Shown one piece after another: positions 45,066 to 54,670 of a stretch of DNA of 64,000 bases; the stretch's first letter is position 1; each line of letters starts with the position of its first letter. A program made the translations under genes and the position numbers. Source of the stretch: Streptomyces camponoticapitis. Its GTDB lineage: Bacteria; Actinomycetota; Actinomycetes; Streptomycetales; Streptomycetaceae. The stretch lies in NCBI RefSeq assembly GCF_014646115.1, contig NZ_BMMV01000021.1, positions 62,001 to 126,000 of the forward strand. The letters run 5' to 3'. Below the pieces are notes generated by a model. It was given only the letters and a program-made list of their open reading frames with translations, searched no databases and was not told the origin of the DNA.

Positions 45066-45937
45066 TGGCAGGGGTGAGGTTCGGCGCGCTGCTGGAACCG
45101 GCAGCCGACCGCCCGCAGGATGTCGTCGGCTGGGCCGAGCTCATGGACCAACTCGGCTACGACGTCGTCACTTTGTCCGACCACCCGTACTGGCCCGAGC
45201 GTCTGGACACGGTCGCGCTGCTGTCGGCCATGGTGGCCAGGACACAGCGGATCACGGTAATGCCCAATCTGTTCAATCTGCCGCTTCGGCCGCCCGCGAT
45301 GATCGCCCGTACCGCCGCCACCCTGGACATCCTCAGCGGCGGCCGGTTCGAGCTGGGGCTCGGTACCGGAGCGCAGCAGATGTGGGAGTCCATCGTGGCG
45401 GAGGGTGGCCCCCAGCGCACCGCCGGGCAGTCCATCGAGGCGCTGGAGGAGGCCACCCACATCATCCGTGCCCTGTGGACATCCAAAGAGGATGTCCAAT
45501 TCCAGGGCACGCACTACAGGCTCGGCGGCGCTCGGCCCGGCCCCGTACCAGTGCACCCCATCGGTATCTGGTTCGGCGCCTACCAACCTCGCCTGCTCCG
45601 GCTCGTAGGTGCCATCGGCGACGGATGGATCCCCAGTTCGCCCTTCCTTCCCCCCGAGGCGTTGCCCGGCGCGAACAAGATCATCGATGACGCCGCGGAG
45701 GCCGCCGGCCAGTCACCCCAGAGCATCCGTCGCGGCTACAACATCGAGGGCGAGTTCGGTACCGGCCCCGGCTTCCTGCAGGGGGCGCCCGCTGTATGGG
45801 CCCAGCAGCTGGCCGAGCTTGTACTGGCAGGACAGATCGACACGTTCTTCCTGTACCGGGTTCAGTCGCCCGACTTCCTTCGCCGCTTCGCCGCCGAAGT
45901 CGCGCCTGCCGTCCGCGAACTCGTCTCGACTGGCTGA
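45065..45937 (+). CDS. LLM-class (F420-dependent) oxidoreductase
   Basis: 290 residues. Luciferase-like TIM barrel: FGALLEPAADRPQDVVGWAE, YDVVTLSDHPYWPERLDTVA, LLSAMVARTQRITVMPNLFN, TLDILSGGRFELGLGTGAQQ, and the C-terminal GIWFGAYQPRLLRLVGAIGD. Uses F420H2 or FMNH2 to oxidise or reduce a small molecule. Co-transcribed with the hemerythrin gene under the AraC regulator. Confidence 0.9.
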   Translation: MAGVRFGALLEPAADRPQDVVGWAELMDQLGYDVVTLSDHPYWPERLDTVALLSAMVARTQRITVMPNLFNLPLRPPAMIARTAATLDILSGGRFELGLGTGAQQMWESIVAEGGPQRTAGQSIEALEEATHIIRALWTSKEDVQFQGTHYRLGGARPGPVPVHPIGIWFGAYQPRLLRLVGAIGDGWIPSSPFLPPEALPGANKIIDDAAEAAGQSPQSIRRGYNIEGEFGTGPGFLQGAPAVWAQQLAELVLAGQIDTFFLYRVQSPDFLRRFAAEVAPAVRELVSTG

Positions 45938-46076
45938 CCACGACCCGCCCTGGTGAGCAGATGGTCCGCAGAGCACTCCGGATCGTCTGCTCCGAGCGGC
46001 GCTCCCCGCTCGGGTTAAACCGACACCTCGGCATACCCGGACCCGCGGGAGGTTGGGAGCAGCCGTCGAAGCGCGG

Positions 46077-47324
46077 TCAGCGGACGCGGCGGCGTTCCGT
46101 GTGGGCCGTGATCGTCAGGGCGACGGTCGTCAGCAGGCACAGAAGTGCCCAGGCCGGTGTGAAGCTGGTGGTGAGGTCGACGAGCAGTCCGAGTACGGGT
46201 GGCATCGTGACGATGGCGATCTGGTTGACGGACATGGCCAGGCCGAGGGCGAAGCCGGTCTTGCCCTGCGGGGCCGTTTCGGTGACGTAGGCGACCCAGG
46301 GGCCGTACCAGCCGAAGCCGAAGAAGCCGAGCCAGATGAAGACGGCGGAAGCGACGGCCGGTGACCGTCCCGCCGGGGTCGTCAGCACCGACAGTGCGGC
46401 GATCACGGCGGCCATGCAGACCAGCACGACGACATACCGGCCGTACCTGCTCCGGTCGCTCCAGGCGGCCAGGCAGATCCGGCCCGCGACGCCCGCGCCC
46501 TGGGACGCCACCAGGATCAGGGCCGCCGCTCCGGCGCCGACCGATGACGTCCGGTGGAGGTGGAGCACCGTCAGGATGCTCACGCCGTACTGGACCGAGA
46601 TCAGGCTGGTCCCCGACAGCATGATCTTCACCATGGCCGGTTCGCGGAGCATACGCAGCCGGGCTCGGAGCTGCGCGGCGAGCGGATCGGACGGTCCCTT
46701 GTCCGCCGGGGCGGGCACCGCGGGCGGTCGGCGGTAGCAGCCCATGAAGAGTCCGGCTCCGAGCAGTGCGACGCAGCCGCCGGTCAGCAGGGTGGCCCGC
46801 CACCCGAACTCCTCGGCGACGAACGGGAGTACGGCGGAGGCGAGCGCCGCCCCCAGCGGCAGCCCGGCCTGCCGGACACCCATCGCGAAGCCCCGTTGTG
46901 ACGTGCTGAACCAGGACGCCACCGACTTGCTCCCGCCCGGCTGGACGGTGCTGTAGCCAACGCCCACCAGCAGCAACGCGACCAGCAGCGTCGCGTATCC
47001 CGGCGCCAGGCTCCCCGCGCACAGAGCCACCGCGACCACACCCGCCCCGACCCCGACAACCCAGCGCTCGCTGTAGCGGTCCAGCAGCTCGCCGGCCACC
47101 AGCAGCCCGGCGAGCGGTACGAACTGGGCGGCCGAGACCAGCAGCCCCAACTGTGCGGTGCTCAGGCCGAGTGCGCGCTGAAGGTGGACGCCGAGCGCTC
47201 CGAGGCCGCCCACGAAGAACCCGGATGCGGCCTGGGTGAAGGTGGCGACGGCCAGCACGGTCCAGCGATAGCGCCACGGATCGCGGGACGCGGATCCCTG
47301 CTGTCGGGCGGCACGGTGTGTCAT
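46077..47324 (-). CDS. MFS transporter
   Basis: 415 residues from ATG 47324 (GTG 47333 possible). Twelve membrane helices; GALGVHLQRALGLSTAQLGL, LAGELLDRYSERWVVGVGAG and AWSDRSRYGRYVVVLVCMAA are the MFS loop motifs after helices 2 and 8. Related to oxalate/formate-antiporter-type MFS members, possibly an efflux pump. Divergent from a CGNR regulator 26 nt away, its likely controller. Confidence 0.9.
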   Translation of the reverse strand: MTHRAARQQGSASRDPWRYRWTVLAVATFTQAASGFFVGGLGALGVHLQRALGLSTAQLGLLVSAAQFVPLAGLLVAGELLDRYSERWVVGVGAGVVAVALCAGSLAPGYATLLVALLLVGVGYSTVQPGGSKSVASWFSTSQRGFAMGVRQAGLPLGAALASAVLPFVAEEFGWRATLLTGGCVALLGAGLFMGCYRRPPAVPAPADKGPSDPLAAQLRARLRMLREPAMVKIMLSGTSLISVQYGVSILTVLHLHRTSSVGAGAAALILVASQGAGVAGRICLAAWSDRSRYGRYVVVLVCMAAVIAALSVLTTPAGRSPAVASAVFIWLGFFGFGWYGPWVAYVTETAPQGKTGFALGLAMSVNQIAIVTMPPVLGLLVDLTTSFTPAWALLCLLTTVALTITAHTERRRVR

Positions 47325-47350
47325 GCGGACCACCCTGTTGTAATGGTCTT

Positions 47351-47875
47351 ATGCACCTCAACCCTTACGGCGAGGACGCGGTGAACCTCGCCGCGGCCCT
47401 GGCCAACCGCCGGCCCGGGAGCACGGATGAGCTGGCAGAAAGCTGCCGCACCGCCGGGCTCACGTTGGAGCGACCGGTCACAGCGGACGACCTGAACCGT
47501 GCCCGGGCGGCTCTGGACATCTGGGAGATGATCGTCGACGCCGCCGACGAGCAGGAACGCGCGGGCCTTCTGAACCGGATGCTGGCCGAAGCCGCCGCCT
47601 ACCCACGGCTGACCTCCCACTCCGGCACCGGCTGGCATCTGCACTACCGGGACGCCGAACAGCCCCTCGGGTCAGTCCTGTTCACGCTGTTCGCGGTCGG
47701 CACCGCACTGCATCTCACGGGCCGGGGCATGCACCGACTGCGGCGCTGCGAGGTGACCGGGTGCGACACCGCCTTCGCCGACACCTCGCGCACCGGACGT
47801 CAGCGCTACTGCTCGCAGCGCTGCGCCAACCGCGATGCCGTCCGCAGACACCGGGCGCGAACCGCGGCCACGTGA
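47351..47875 (+). CDS. CGNR zinc-finger (ABATE-domain) regulator
   Basis: 174 residues. The N-terminal ABATE region (VNLAAALANRRPGSTDELAE) is followed by a C-terminal zinc finger with CEVTGCDTAFADTSRTGRQR and YCSQRCANRDAVRRHRAR (four Cys). Such proteins are predicted stress or ligand-responsive transcription factors. Divergent from the MFS gene with only a 26-nt spacer between start codons. Confidence 0.9.
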   Translation: MHLNPYGEDAVNLAAALANRRPGSTDELAESCRTAGLTLERPVTADDLNRARAALDIWEMIVDAADEQERAGLLNRMLAEAAAYPRLTSHSGTGWHLHYRDAEQPLGSVLFTLFAVGTALHLTGRGMHRLRRCEVTGCDTAFADTSRTGRQRYCSQRCANRDAVRRHRARTAAT

Positions 47876-47951
47876 CCAATGGACCATGAACATGCACAGG
47901 TCCGGCACGGAGAACGGGCTCAGCCGATTAGATGGTGTCGTCAGCGACTGC

Positions 47952-48323
47952 TCAGCGGGGCCGGGCCTCGGCGCAGCGCACACAGGTACGAGCCGAGGGC
48001 CGTACCTCCAGCCGCTCGTCGGGGATCGCCTCGCCGCAGCTCTCGCACCGCCCGTAGTCACCCCGCTCCAGTCGCTCCAGCGCCTGGTCCACGCCGAGCA
48101 GCTGCTGTTGCGCCTGGGCGAGCAGGGAGGCGACATGGGCCCGCTCAAAGGCGGTGCTCGACCCGTCCGGGTCGTGCTCGTCGTCCACCGCCACCAGCGC
48201 GTTCGCCTCGACGATCGCGTCGAAATCACGTTCGAGCGCTTGGATCCGAGCAGCCGTGTCCGTACGCCGCGCCGAAAGCCGTGCGCGGACGGAGGCAGGA
48301 TCAACCGGGGCCGGAGGACTCAC
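47952..48323 (-). CDS. TraR/DksA-family zinc-finger protein
   Basis: 123 residues from GTG 48323 (ATG 48374 is an alternative). A helical hairpin (ARIQALERDFDAIVEANALV, LAQAQQQLLGVDQALERLER) then GDYGRCESCGEAIPDERLEV, RPSARTCVRCAE, i.e. Cys-x2-Cys...Cys-x2-Cys zinc binding. Family members bind RNA polymerase's secondary channel or act as small regulators. Confidence 0.9.
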   Translation of the reverse strand: MSPPAPVDPASVRARLSARRTDTAARIQALERDFDAIVEANALVAVDDEHDPDGSSTAFERAHVASLLAQAQQQLLGVDQALERLERGDYGRCESCGEAIPDERLEVRPSARTCVRCAEARPR

Positions 48324-48450
48324 GTAGATGAAAACGCCGGACGCCACCCACGCATTCCGGGCGCCGGGCTGCACATCGTGACTGGGGGCAGCCGGTGCGC
48401 GGTCAGGTGAAGGGTACGACTCCGTGCCTGCCGTACGTACCGTCGTGTGC

Positions 48451-49206
48451 CTACACCGCGGTGAAGCCGCCGTCGATGGCGAGGGTCGCGCCGTGGATCT
48501 GGGAGGCCTCGTCGCTCGCGAGGAATACGACGGCGGCGGCCACCTCCGCCGGGGTGCCGGCGCGGCGGGAGGGCATGCGCGCGATGATCGGGGCCAGGTG
48601 CTCCTCCATCGCAGCCACCTTCTCCGTCAGGGTGGGGCCCGGAGCGACGGTGTTGACGCGCACACCGTGCGGACCGTATTCCGCGGCCCACGATGTGGTG
48701 AGCGAGTGCACGGCCGCTTTGGTCATGCTGTAGAGCGCCGACTGTGCCGCGCCCCGCATGCCGTTGATGGAACCCAGGTTGACGACAGCTCCTCGGCCGC
48801 GCTCGGCCATGGGCGGTGCCAGAAGGCCGGTGAGGAGGAACAGCGATCGCACGCTCACGGCCAGCGCCTCGTCGACGGTCTCCTGCGTCACCTCGGCGGT
48901 CGGGGTGGGCGTGAGCAGGAGCGCCGCGTTGTTGACGAGCACGTCGATCCGTCCGCCGGCCGCGGTGATCGTGTCGGTGGCGAAGCGGCCGATCACCTCG
49001 GCGCCCGCGGACAGGTCCGCCGTGACGAATGCCGCCGCACCGCCGTCCTTCTCGATGCGCGCCACCACGTCACCGCCCCGGCGCGCGTCGCGTCCGCTGA
49101 CGACGACAAACGCGCCCTCGGCGGCCAGAGCCTCCGCGATGGCGGCGCCGAGGCCGGTGGTGGAACCGGTGACCAGGGCCGTCCGCCCGGTGAGTCGTTG
49201 GGTCAT
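48451..49206 (-). CDS. Short-chain dehydrogenase/reductase
   Basis: 251 residues. Rossmann motif TGSTTGLGAAIAEAL, NNAA structural motif, catalytic Ser in NLGSING and YSMTK (Tyr-x3-Lys), ending with the GGFTAV C-terminus. Uses NAD(P)(H); substrate unknown. Divergent from a TetR gene with a palindrome between them, the typical layout of a self-regulated pair. Confidence 0.95.
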   Translation of the reverse strand: MTQRLTGRTALVTGSTTGLGAAIAEALAAEGAFVVVSGRDARRGGDVVARIEKDGGAAAFVTADLSAGAEVIGRFATDTITAAGGRIDVLVNNAALLLTPTPTAEVTQETVDEALAVSVRSLFLLTGLLAPPMAERGRGAVVNLGSINGMRGAAQSALYSMTKAAVHSLTTSWAAEYGPHGVRVNTVAPGPTLTEKVAAMEEHLAPIIARMPSRRAGTPAEVAAAVVFLASDEASQIHGATLAIDGGFTAV

Positions 49207-49264
49207 GATGCACTGCCTTTCCGCGCTGAACGGGCTGGGGAAGGCAAACGTGCCACCCTAAAAA

Positions 49265-49280
49265 TGGACCCGCAAGTCCA
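49265..49280. promoter_or_regulatory. TGGAC-N6-GTCCA operator
   Basis: A perfect 5-bp inverted repeat with 6-nt spacer, flanked on both sides by AAAATGG-type sequence. It is centred between the SDR and TetR genes, about 28 nt before the TetR ATG. Probable TetR binding site. Confidence 0.6.
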
Positions 49281-49300
49281 GAAAATGGCAGGATGGAGGC

Positions 49301-49918
49301 ATGACACCGCGACTGACCGCCAAGGGCGCGGCCACCCGGCAACGCGTGATCGAGGGAGCCGCGCAGGAGATCCGTGCGCGCGGCGTGACGGAGACGACCC
49401 TGGACGACATACGCGCCCGCACGGCCACCAGCAAGAGCCAGCTCTTCCACTACTTCCCCGGCGGCAAGGAAGAGCTCCTGCTCGCCGTGGCCCGGCACGA
49501 GGCCGGCCGCGTCCTGTCCGACCAGCAGCCCCACCTCGGCGAACTCACCTCCCGGCGGGCCTGGTACAACTGGCGCGACGCGGTCGTCGACCGCTACCGC
49601 CGACAGGGGCAGCAGTGCCCGCTCGGCACGCTCACGGCACAGCTCACCCGCGCCACCCCCGGCGCGCAGGCCGTCACCAGGGAACTGCTCGCCTCTTGGC
49701 AGACCCACCTCACCGTCGGCATCCGGGCCATGCAGGACCGCGGCGAGATCTCCCCCGGCCTCGACGCAGACCGTGCCGCGGCCGCCCTGCTCGCCGGCAT
49801 TCAGGGCGGCGTCTCGATCCTGATGTCCACGGGCTCACTCACACACCTCGAAGCTGCCCTCGACCTGGGCATCGACGCGCTTCTCGCCACCCCCGCGCGC
49901 CCGACACCGACCGGTTGA
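49301..49918 (+). CDS. TetR-family regulator (TetR_C_6-like)
   Basis: 205 residues. N-terminal helix-turn-helix: ATRQRVIEGAAQEIRARGVT, DDIRARTATSKSQLFHYFPG, GKEELL. The helical C-terminus (CPLGTLTAQLTRATPGAQAV) is of the kind that represses an adjacent oxidoreductase and responds to small electrophiles or quinones. Regulates the divergent SDR by inference. Confidence 0.9.
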   Translation: MTPRLTAKGAATRQRVIEGAAQEIRARGVTETTLDDIRARTATSKSQLFHYFPGGKEELLLAVARHEAGRVLSDQQPHLGELTSRRAWYNWRDAVVDRYRRQGQQCPLGTLTAQLTRATPGAQAVTRELLASWQTHLTVGIRAMQDRGEISPGLDADRAAAALLAGIQGGVSILMSTGSLTHLEAALDLGIDALLATPARPTPTG

Positions 49919-50363
49919 CCGACCTGGCGACGGCACCTGTGCGGGTGGACGGTGCCCGGAGGGCCGGGCCGCCGGCCCGGTGATGCGCTGTTCGATGCGT
50001 GCGCCCAGGCGTAGCTCCCGCGCCGGGAGGTCTCCGTCTGGTTCAAGATCTGGTCAACACGACGCTCTACGGGTGGATCGGTCAGCCTGAGCGGGATCGG
50101 CTGTCCGAGCTCTCGACGGCCCGGCTGAGTTCCTAGGTGCGACTGGACATCACGGCGGACGGTGACGTGCAGTACGCACCGCCCAAGGGAGGAGCCGCGG
50201 GCCTGAGCGGACTGGTGGCGACGGAGATGCTTCTGGCCCGGACAGCCGGCACGTGGAACCGTCGTGTGCGCTCTTCGCGGCCCTATGCCGACGGCTTGAT
50301 CAGCTTCGACGTCGGAGAGGTAGGCGTCCGATTCAGTGGATGCCGGAATTTAGGGCATCCAGG
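49919..50363. other. Gene-poor stretch with a possible ABATE-type remnant
   Basis: The forward frame at 50137-50275 reads VRLDITADGDVQYAPPKGGA, AGLSGLVATEMLLARTAGTW, reminiscent of the middle of an ABATE/CGNR protein, but without zinc finger or start. Otherwise nothing. Confidence 0.3.
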
Positions 50364-50804
50364 TCAGGCGCCGATGACTTCGCAGTCATCCGATCGGGCG
50401 GCCTCGACAGCGGCCCGGGGCCCGGGCGGGGGTGGGGTGACCTTCCGGGTGCGAATGTCGATCCGGGCGCCGAGCGAACGCACGACGGCGACTTCTTCGC
50501 CACCTTCTCGGGACACCGAGTGCCCCATCCGCCACCGCGCACCGTCCGTGCTCAGTCCCACGACCTGACATGACACGGCGACCTGCTCAGCCAGGAAGAC
50601 CTCGTGCAGATATCTGACGTCCTCACCGTGCAGAACAGCGGCAACGCCCTTCTTCTGCAAGGCATGAACATCCCACCCCGCGTCCATCAGAAGCCCGAGG
50701 CGAGCGGTGGTCGCGTACTCCAAGTACCTCGTGCTGCGCAGATGGCCGTTGAGGTCGACATCGTCCCAGCGGACTTCGAAATATTTCCTGAAAATATTGG
50801 ACAT
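50364..50804 (-). CDS. Hot-dog-fold thioesterase-like protein
   Basis: 146 residues from ATG 50804. FEVRWDDVDLNGHLRSTRYL, EYATTARLGLL is the 4HBT signature with the catalytic Asp. Cleaves acyl-CoA or acyl-ACP thioesters in the cytoplasm. Its upstream region is unusually AT-rich (AAATATTTTCAGGAAATATT on the coding strand region), holding the promoter. An ORF extension to 51017 has no support. Confidence 0.85.
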   Translation of the reverse strand: MSNIFRKYFEVRWDDVDLNGHLRSTRYLEYATTARLGLLMDAGWDVHALQKKGVAAVLHGEDVRYLHEVFLAEQVAVSCQVVGLSTDGARWRMGHSVSREGGEEVAVVRSLGARIDIRTRKVTPPPPGPRAAVEAARSDDCEVIGA

Positions 50805-51127
50805 AGTAAAAAGTCTAGTCACTCGACCGGGCAACCGAGTAGCGCCGGTACCTTCAGATGCAGCGGATAGCTTGTTCCTCAAATCTGAGCCATCTGGAAG
50901 CGTGATCCGTCGGCGGCATCGGCGACTTGCGAGGGGGCCGGTGATGTCGAGCGTCAGGTACTCGATGTCCGGACCGGCGGGCACCGGGAGCACGCCGCGG
51001 GCTGCGCCTGACGGCACCGGCTCGGGCGTGGCCCCGACGATCGCAATCCGGGCCTCGCGGCGCGAGGCCCGGAACCAGCGGTGCCATCACAACGGACGAC
51101 CGGCCCGCCCGCGGCGCGGACCGCGGC

Positions 51128-53125
51128 TCAGCGGACCTCGACCGTCACGGTCCGTCCGCGGCCCACCGACACGGTCGCGTAGGTGTACGTCACCCCGTCC
51201 ACGACCTTGGTCCTCGCCTTCCGCTCGCGCCCGTTCACCTTGACCGTGGAGTACGTGCCGGGGAAGCGCGCCTCCCACGAATAGGCCGAAGGGCCGGAGG
51301 AGTTGGTGAGGCTGGACTTCGTCGCCCCGTCGTGCCGGGCACCGAAGGTATTGCCGCCGACGGCCAGGTCGTCGATCTTCAGCCAGTCCATGCCGGAGGG
51401 CAGCCTCGACACCGTCGTGAGGGTGCGTTCCGGCGCGTCGGGCGTGATACCCATCAGCCCCTCCACCGTCTGGCCGAGGAGGGTGAAGGAAATCTCGGGA
51501 TAGTCGCCGTTGGTGCCCTGCTTGGCGTTGACGTGCTGGATGTCCTTCTGGTCGTAGACGTACGACATCCAGTTCCAGGCGGTGTCCTGACGGTTGTTCT
51601 GGAAGAAGGTGTCGGCCAGATACGAGATCGCCTCGATGTTGGCGGGCTTGCCCGCGCCCGACGCCTGCGCGTCGATGTAGTCGAGATACGCGTCGTTGCG
51701 GGCCCCCGGCTCGATGATCTTCTTCATCGGCATGAACCAGCTGTTCTCCTTGCCCCAGCCGGTGAGCGGCGCTCCGTCGGTGGTGTAGCCCCGCACCATG
51801 TCTCTGCCCGAACCCGTCCCGCTCCAGGTCGAGTTGAAGTAGTCCTTGAGGGTTTTCGCCTTCTTGTCGTACGCCGCGGCCAGAGCGCGGTCGCCCTTGC
51901 CACGGGCGAGCGACGCCATCGCCAGATAGGCCTGGTACTGGGAGCCGATCGCGTCGCCCGCCTCGGCCAGCGGCTCGTCGCTCTGCTCGTTGTAGCTGGC
52001 GGCGCCCTCGAAGATGCCCTTGCCCGTGCCCTCGGCGACCTTCACCGGCCCGTTGTCCTTCAGACCGTCGTGCAGCTCGACGAACTCGTTCGTGGCGTGG
52101 CGGTAGAAGTTCCACAGAACGGGGTCGTTGACGTACGCGCGGTCGCCGCTCCAGCGGTAGGCCTCGGCGGCCTTCTGTACGAGTTCGAAGGTGGCGGGCA
52201 CCTCACGTACGAAGTCGTCGGGCGCCTTGTAGTCGATGGACAGGTATGTCGTGGCGTCGAAGTTGAGCGCCCACACCGGGTAGTACTTGTGCTCGGCGGT
52301 GGCGGACTCGGCGTACGCGCGGAGCATCGCCTTGTTCTCGGCGCCGAGACCCAGCACGCTCGCGCCGGCCAACTGGTGGGCCATGTCGCGGGAGTAATAG
52401 CCGCTGCGGTTGGCGTAGCCCGCCCAGTAGGACGGGGCGTAGACGCCGGAGCCGGTGCCGTGCAGGTTGTTCTCGTCCACGTTGAGCGGGCCCTCGGTGC
52501 CCGGCAGTTGGACCCAGCTGTTGGCCTTGCGCTTCGACCAGTCGAACATTTCGACGATCTTCGGGTCGGAGGAGCTGACGTGCGGGTCCGCGGGCGACGA
52601 GGGGGACACCATCAGGTCGTCGGCGTTGATCCAGCCGTCGCCGGACTCGAAGGCGATCTCCAGCCTGTCACCCCGGTCGAGGGCGATCCGGCCGAGGGTC
52701 TGGCGGCGGTACGAGGAGGTGCTGGGCAGGGCCTTGGCGGCCACCTCGGTGCCGTTGACGCGTGCGACATACCGGCCGCCGGGCCCGCCCGTCGCGATCC
52801 AGGCCGATATGTCGTACATCCCGCGGCCGTTGGCGGTCACCGTCTGGGAGGCCTTCCCGCCCGCCCCCGCGTCGAGGTAGAGGAGCCGTGAGCCGCCGTG
52901 CGGGTTGTTGGTCGCGATGCCCGTGCCGGTGCTGAACTTCCAGCCGTGGCCGCCCTGTTCGAGGCCGGGGTCGGCGATCTCCAGCAGAGCCGGGACCCCA
53001 GCCGGTGGGTGGCGCGTGCCGGCGTCGGGAGAGGCGGGAGTGGCCGAGGCCTGTCCCAGGGTGAGCGGCGTCAGGGACGCCAGCAGGGCGAGCGCGGACA
53101 GAAGCGACAGTCGGGCAGGTCTCAT
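51128..53125 (-). CDS. Secreted MGH1-like glycoside hydrolase
   Basis: 665 residues from ATG 53125, behind GGGAG. Signal peptide (LSLLSALALLASLTPLTLGQ), then a carbohydrate-binding-like beta domain (~45-165) and an (alpha/alpha)6 glycosidase region: KANSWVQLPGTEGPLNVDEN, YYSRDMAHQLAGASVLGLGA, AYRWSGDRAYVNDPVLWNFY, GASYNEQSDEPLAEAGDAIG, NSWFMPMKKIIEPGARNDAY. Likely retrieves oligosaccharides outside the cell for the divergent importer. Which bond it cuts cannot be told. Confidence 0.8.
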   Translation of the reverse strand: MRPARLSLLSALALLASLTPLTLGQASATPASPDAGTRHPPAGVPALLEIADPGLEQGGHGWKFSTGTGIATNNPHGGSRLLYLDAGAGGKASQTVTANGRGMYDISAWIATGGPGGRYVARVNGTEVAAKALPSTSSYRRQTLGRIALDRGDRLEIAFESGDGWINADDLMVSPSSPADPHVSSSDPKIVEMFDWSKRKANSWVQLPGTEGPLNVDENNLHGTGSGVYAPSYWAGYANRSGYYSRDMAHQLAGASVLGLGAENKAMLRAYAESATAEHKYYPVWALNFDATTYLSIDYKAPDDFVREVPATFELVQKAAEAYRWSGDRAYVNDPVLWNFYRHATNEFVELHDGLKDNGPVKVAEGTGKGIFEGAASYNEQSDEPLAEAGDAIGSQYQAYLAMASLARGKGDRALAAAYDKKAKTLKDYFNSTWSGTGSGRDMVRGYTTDGAPLTGWGKENSWFMPMKKIIEPGARNDAYLDYIDAQASGAGKPANIEAISYLADTFFQNNRQDTAWNWMSYVYDQKDIQHVNAKQGTNGDYPEISFTLLGQTVEGLMGITPDAPERTLTTVSRLPSGMDWLKIDDLAVGGNTFGARHDGATKSSLTNSSGPSAYSWEARFPGTYSTVKVNGRERKARTKVVDGVTYTYATVSVGRGRTVTVEVR

Positions 53126-53163
53126 CGGCGGTACTCCCGGGCTTCGTTGACGTGGCGGGCGGC

Positions 53164-53275
53164 ACGCTAGCAATGGCGACTGAATGCTTGCAATGAATCT
53201 GACGCGATGAGTTGTTTGGGACGACAGAAAGTTTTCATCGGACCATTGCAAGTCAAGCAAGCACCTTGCTAGCGT
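53164..53275. promoter_or_regulatory. Symmetric divergent promoter/operator region
   Basis: ACGCTAGCAA (53164-53173) pairs with TTGCTAGCGT (53266-53275), and CTTGCAATG (53187-53195) pairs with CATTGCAAG (53244-53252). Both pairs are perfect and share the same centre (53219.5). Outer sites contain the palindrome GCTAGC and inner ones TTGCAA. They lie between the GH gene and the importer operon; the LacI protein encoded at the end of that operon is the likely binder. Confidence 0.7.
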
Positions 53276-53323
53276 CCCGGCCTGTCGGTTCGTCAACGGT
53301 GCGTGAGCAGGAGTGGGTCAGCC

Positions 53324-54670
53324 ATGGACATGGAACGTCGGAGAGTGCTGCGAATGGGCGGCGCGCTTGCCGCCGGTGCCGGTCTCACCGGCCTGACCGC
53401 CTGCTCGGGCTCGGGCGACACCGGCGCCGCGGGATCCGCCGGCGCCAAGGACAAGGGCGCGATCACGGTGTGGAGTTGGCAGGGTCCCGCCGCGCAGATG
53501 AAGGCGCTCGTCCCGGAGTTCAACAAGAAGTTCCCGGACATCGAGGTCACGGTCCAGGACATCGGCAACCCGGCGATCTGGGACAAGATCACCACTGCGA
53601 TGGGAGCCGGCGGCAGCGGCCTCGCCGATGTCCTGCACATCGGTGTCGACTACCTCCCGGGCTACGTCGAGAAGTTCCCCAACGGCCTGGCGGACCTTGG
53701 TGAACTGGGCGCCGACAGGTACAAGGACGCCTTCGCGCGGGGCCTTTGGGAGACCGTCTCGGGCAAGGGCGGCAAGGTCAGCGCCCTGCCCTGGGAGGCC
53801 AACTCGGCGGGCTTCTACTACCGCGCCGACATCTTCGAGGAGGCCGGGGTCGACGCGGACGCCCTGGGGACCTGGGACGACGCCATCGAGGCCGGGAAGA
53901 AGATCAAGGAGAAGACCGGCACCCATCTGCTCGGCATCGACAAGCCCGCCTCCGAGGCGGACGCGGCCAACTTCTTCCAGCTGCTGCTGCAGCTCGAGGG
54001 AACGTTCTACTTCAACTCGGACGGGGACATCACCCTCGATTCCCCCGAGGCCGTCCGGGCCATGACGATCATCAAGACGATGAACGACGCGGGCCTGGTC
54101 AGCGATCTCGCGGGCGGCTGGACGGCGCTGGAGACCTCGGTCAAGAAGGGGACCGCCGCCGTGCTTCCCTGGCCCACCTGGTTCGGCGGGGTCATCGAGG
54201 ACCTGGTGCCCGAGGAGTCCGGCAAATGGAAGGTCCGCCTGCCTCCGGCCGTACGCCGCGGCGGCACCAACGCCGCCACCGTCAACTCCACCCACCTCGC
54301 CGTCGCCGGCAGCAGCAAGAACCAGGCCGCCGCCTGGACCTTCATCGAGTACGTACTGACGCGCCCCGCCTCCCAGGTCAAGATCTACAAGAACCAGGGC
54401 ATAGCGCCCGCCCTGATGAAGGCGTACGACGACGAGGTCTTCCACGCCCCGTCGACGTTCTTCAGTGGCCAGAAGAAGGGCGAGATCTTCTACGAGGCCC
54501 TGCGGGCACCGTCACCGGCCTTCAACTACACCTCGGACTACGCCCGCGCGCTCAAGGTCGTCACCGACGCCCAGACGAAAGTGCTGCTCAAGGGCGCGGA
54601 CCCGGCCACGGTGCTGAAGGCCGCCGCCGGCCAACTGGCCAAGCAGACCGGGCGCAAGGTCGTGCGATGA
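53324..54670 (+). CDS. Sugar-binding lipoprotein, second importer
   Basis: 448 residues from ATG 53324 (a GTG 21 nt upstream is less likely). Tat-like signal with RRR and lipobox LTAC (Cys27). Family 1 binding fold: ITVWSWQGPAAQMKALVPEF, NKKFPDIEVTVQDIG, ALPWEANSAGFYYRADIFEE, AVLPWPTWFGGVIEDL. Substrate probably an alpha-galactoside or mixed oligosaccharide, from the linked GH36. First gene of the operon. Confidence 0.9.
   Translation: MDMERRRVLRMGGALAAGAGLTGLTACSGSGDTGAAGSAGAKDKGAITVWSWQGPAAQMKALVPEFNKKFPDIEVTVQDIGNPAIWDKITTAMGAGGSGLADVLHIGVDYLPGYVEKFPNGLADLGELGADRYKDAFARGLWETVSGKGGKVSALPWEANSAGFYYRADIFEEAGVDADALGTWDDAIEAGKKIKEKTGTHLLGIDKPASEADAANFFQLLLQLEGTFYFNSDGDITLDSPEAVRAMTIIKTMNDAGLVSDLAGGWTALETSVKKGTAAVLPWPTWFGGVIEDLVPEESGKWKVRLPPAVRRGGTNAATVNSTHLAVAGSSKNQAAAWTFIEYVLTRPASQVKIYKNQGIAPALMKAYDDEVFHAPSTFFSGQKKGEIFYEALRAPSPAFNYTSDYARALKVVTDAQTKVLLKGADPATVLKAAAGQLAKQTGRKVVR

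Noticed and set aside
49301..49983. 519-codon forward frame 48424-49983 running through the SDR and TetR region
   Set aside because: It lies opposite the SDR gene and in another frame of the TetR gene; Arg/Pro-rich with no motif.
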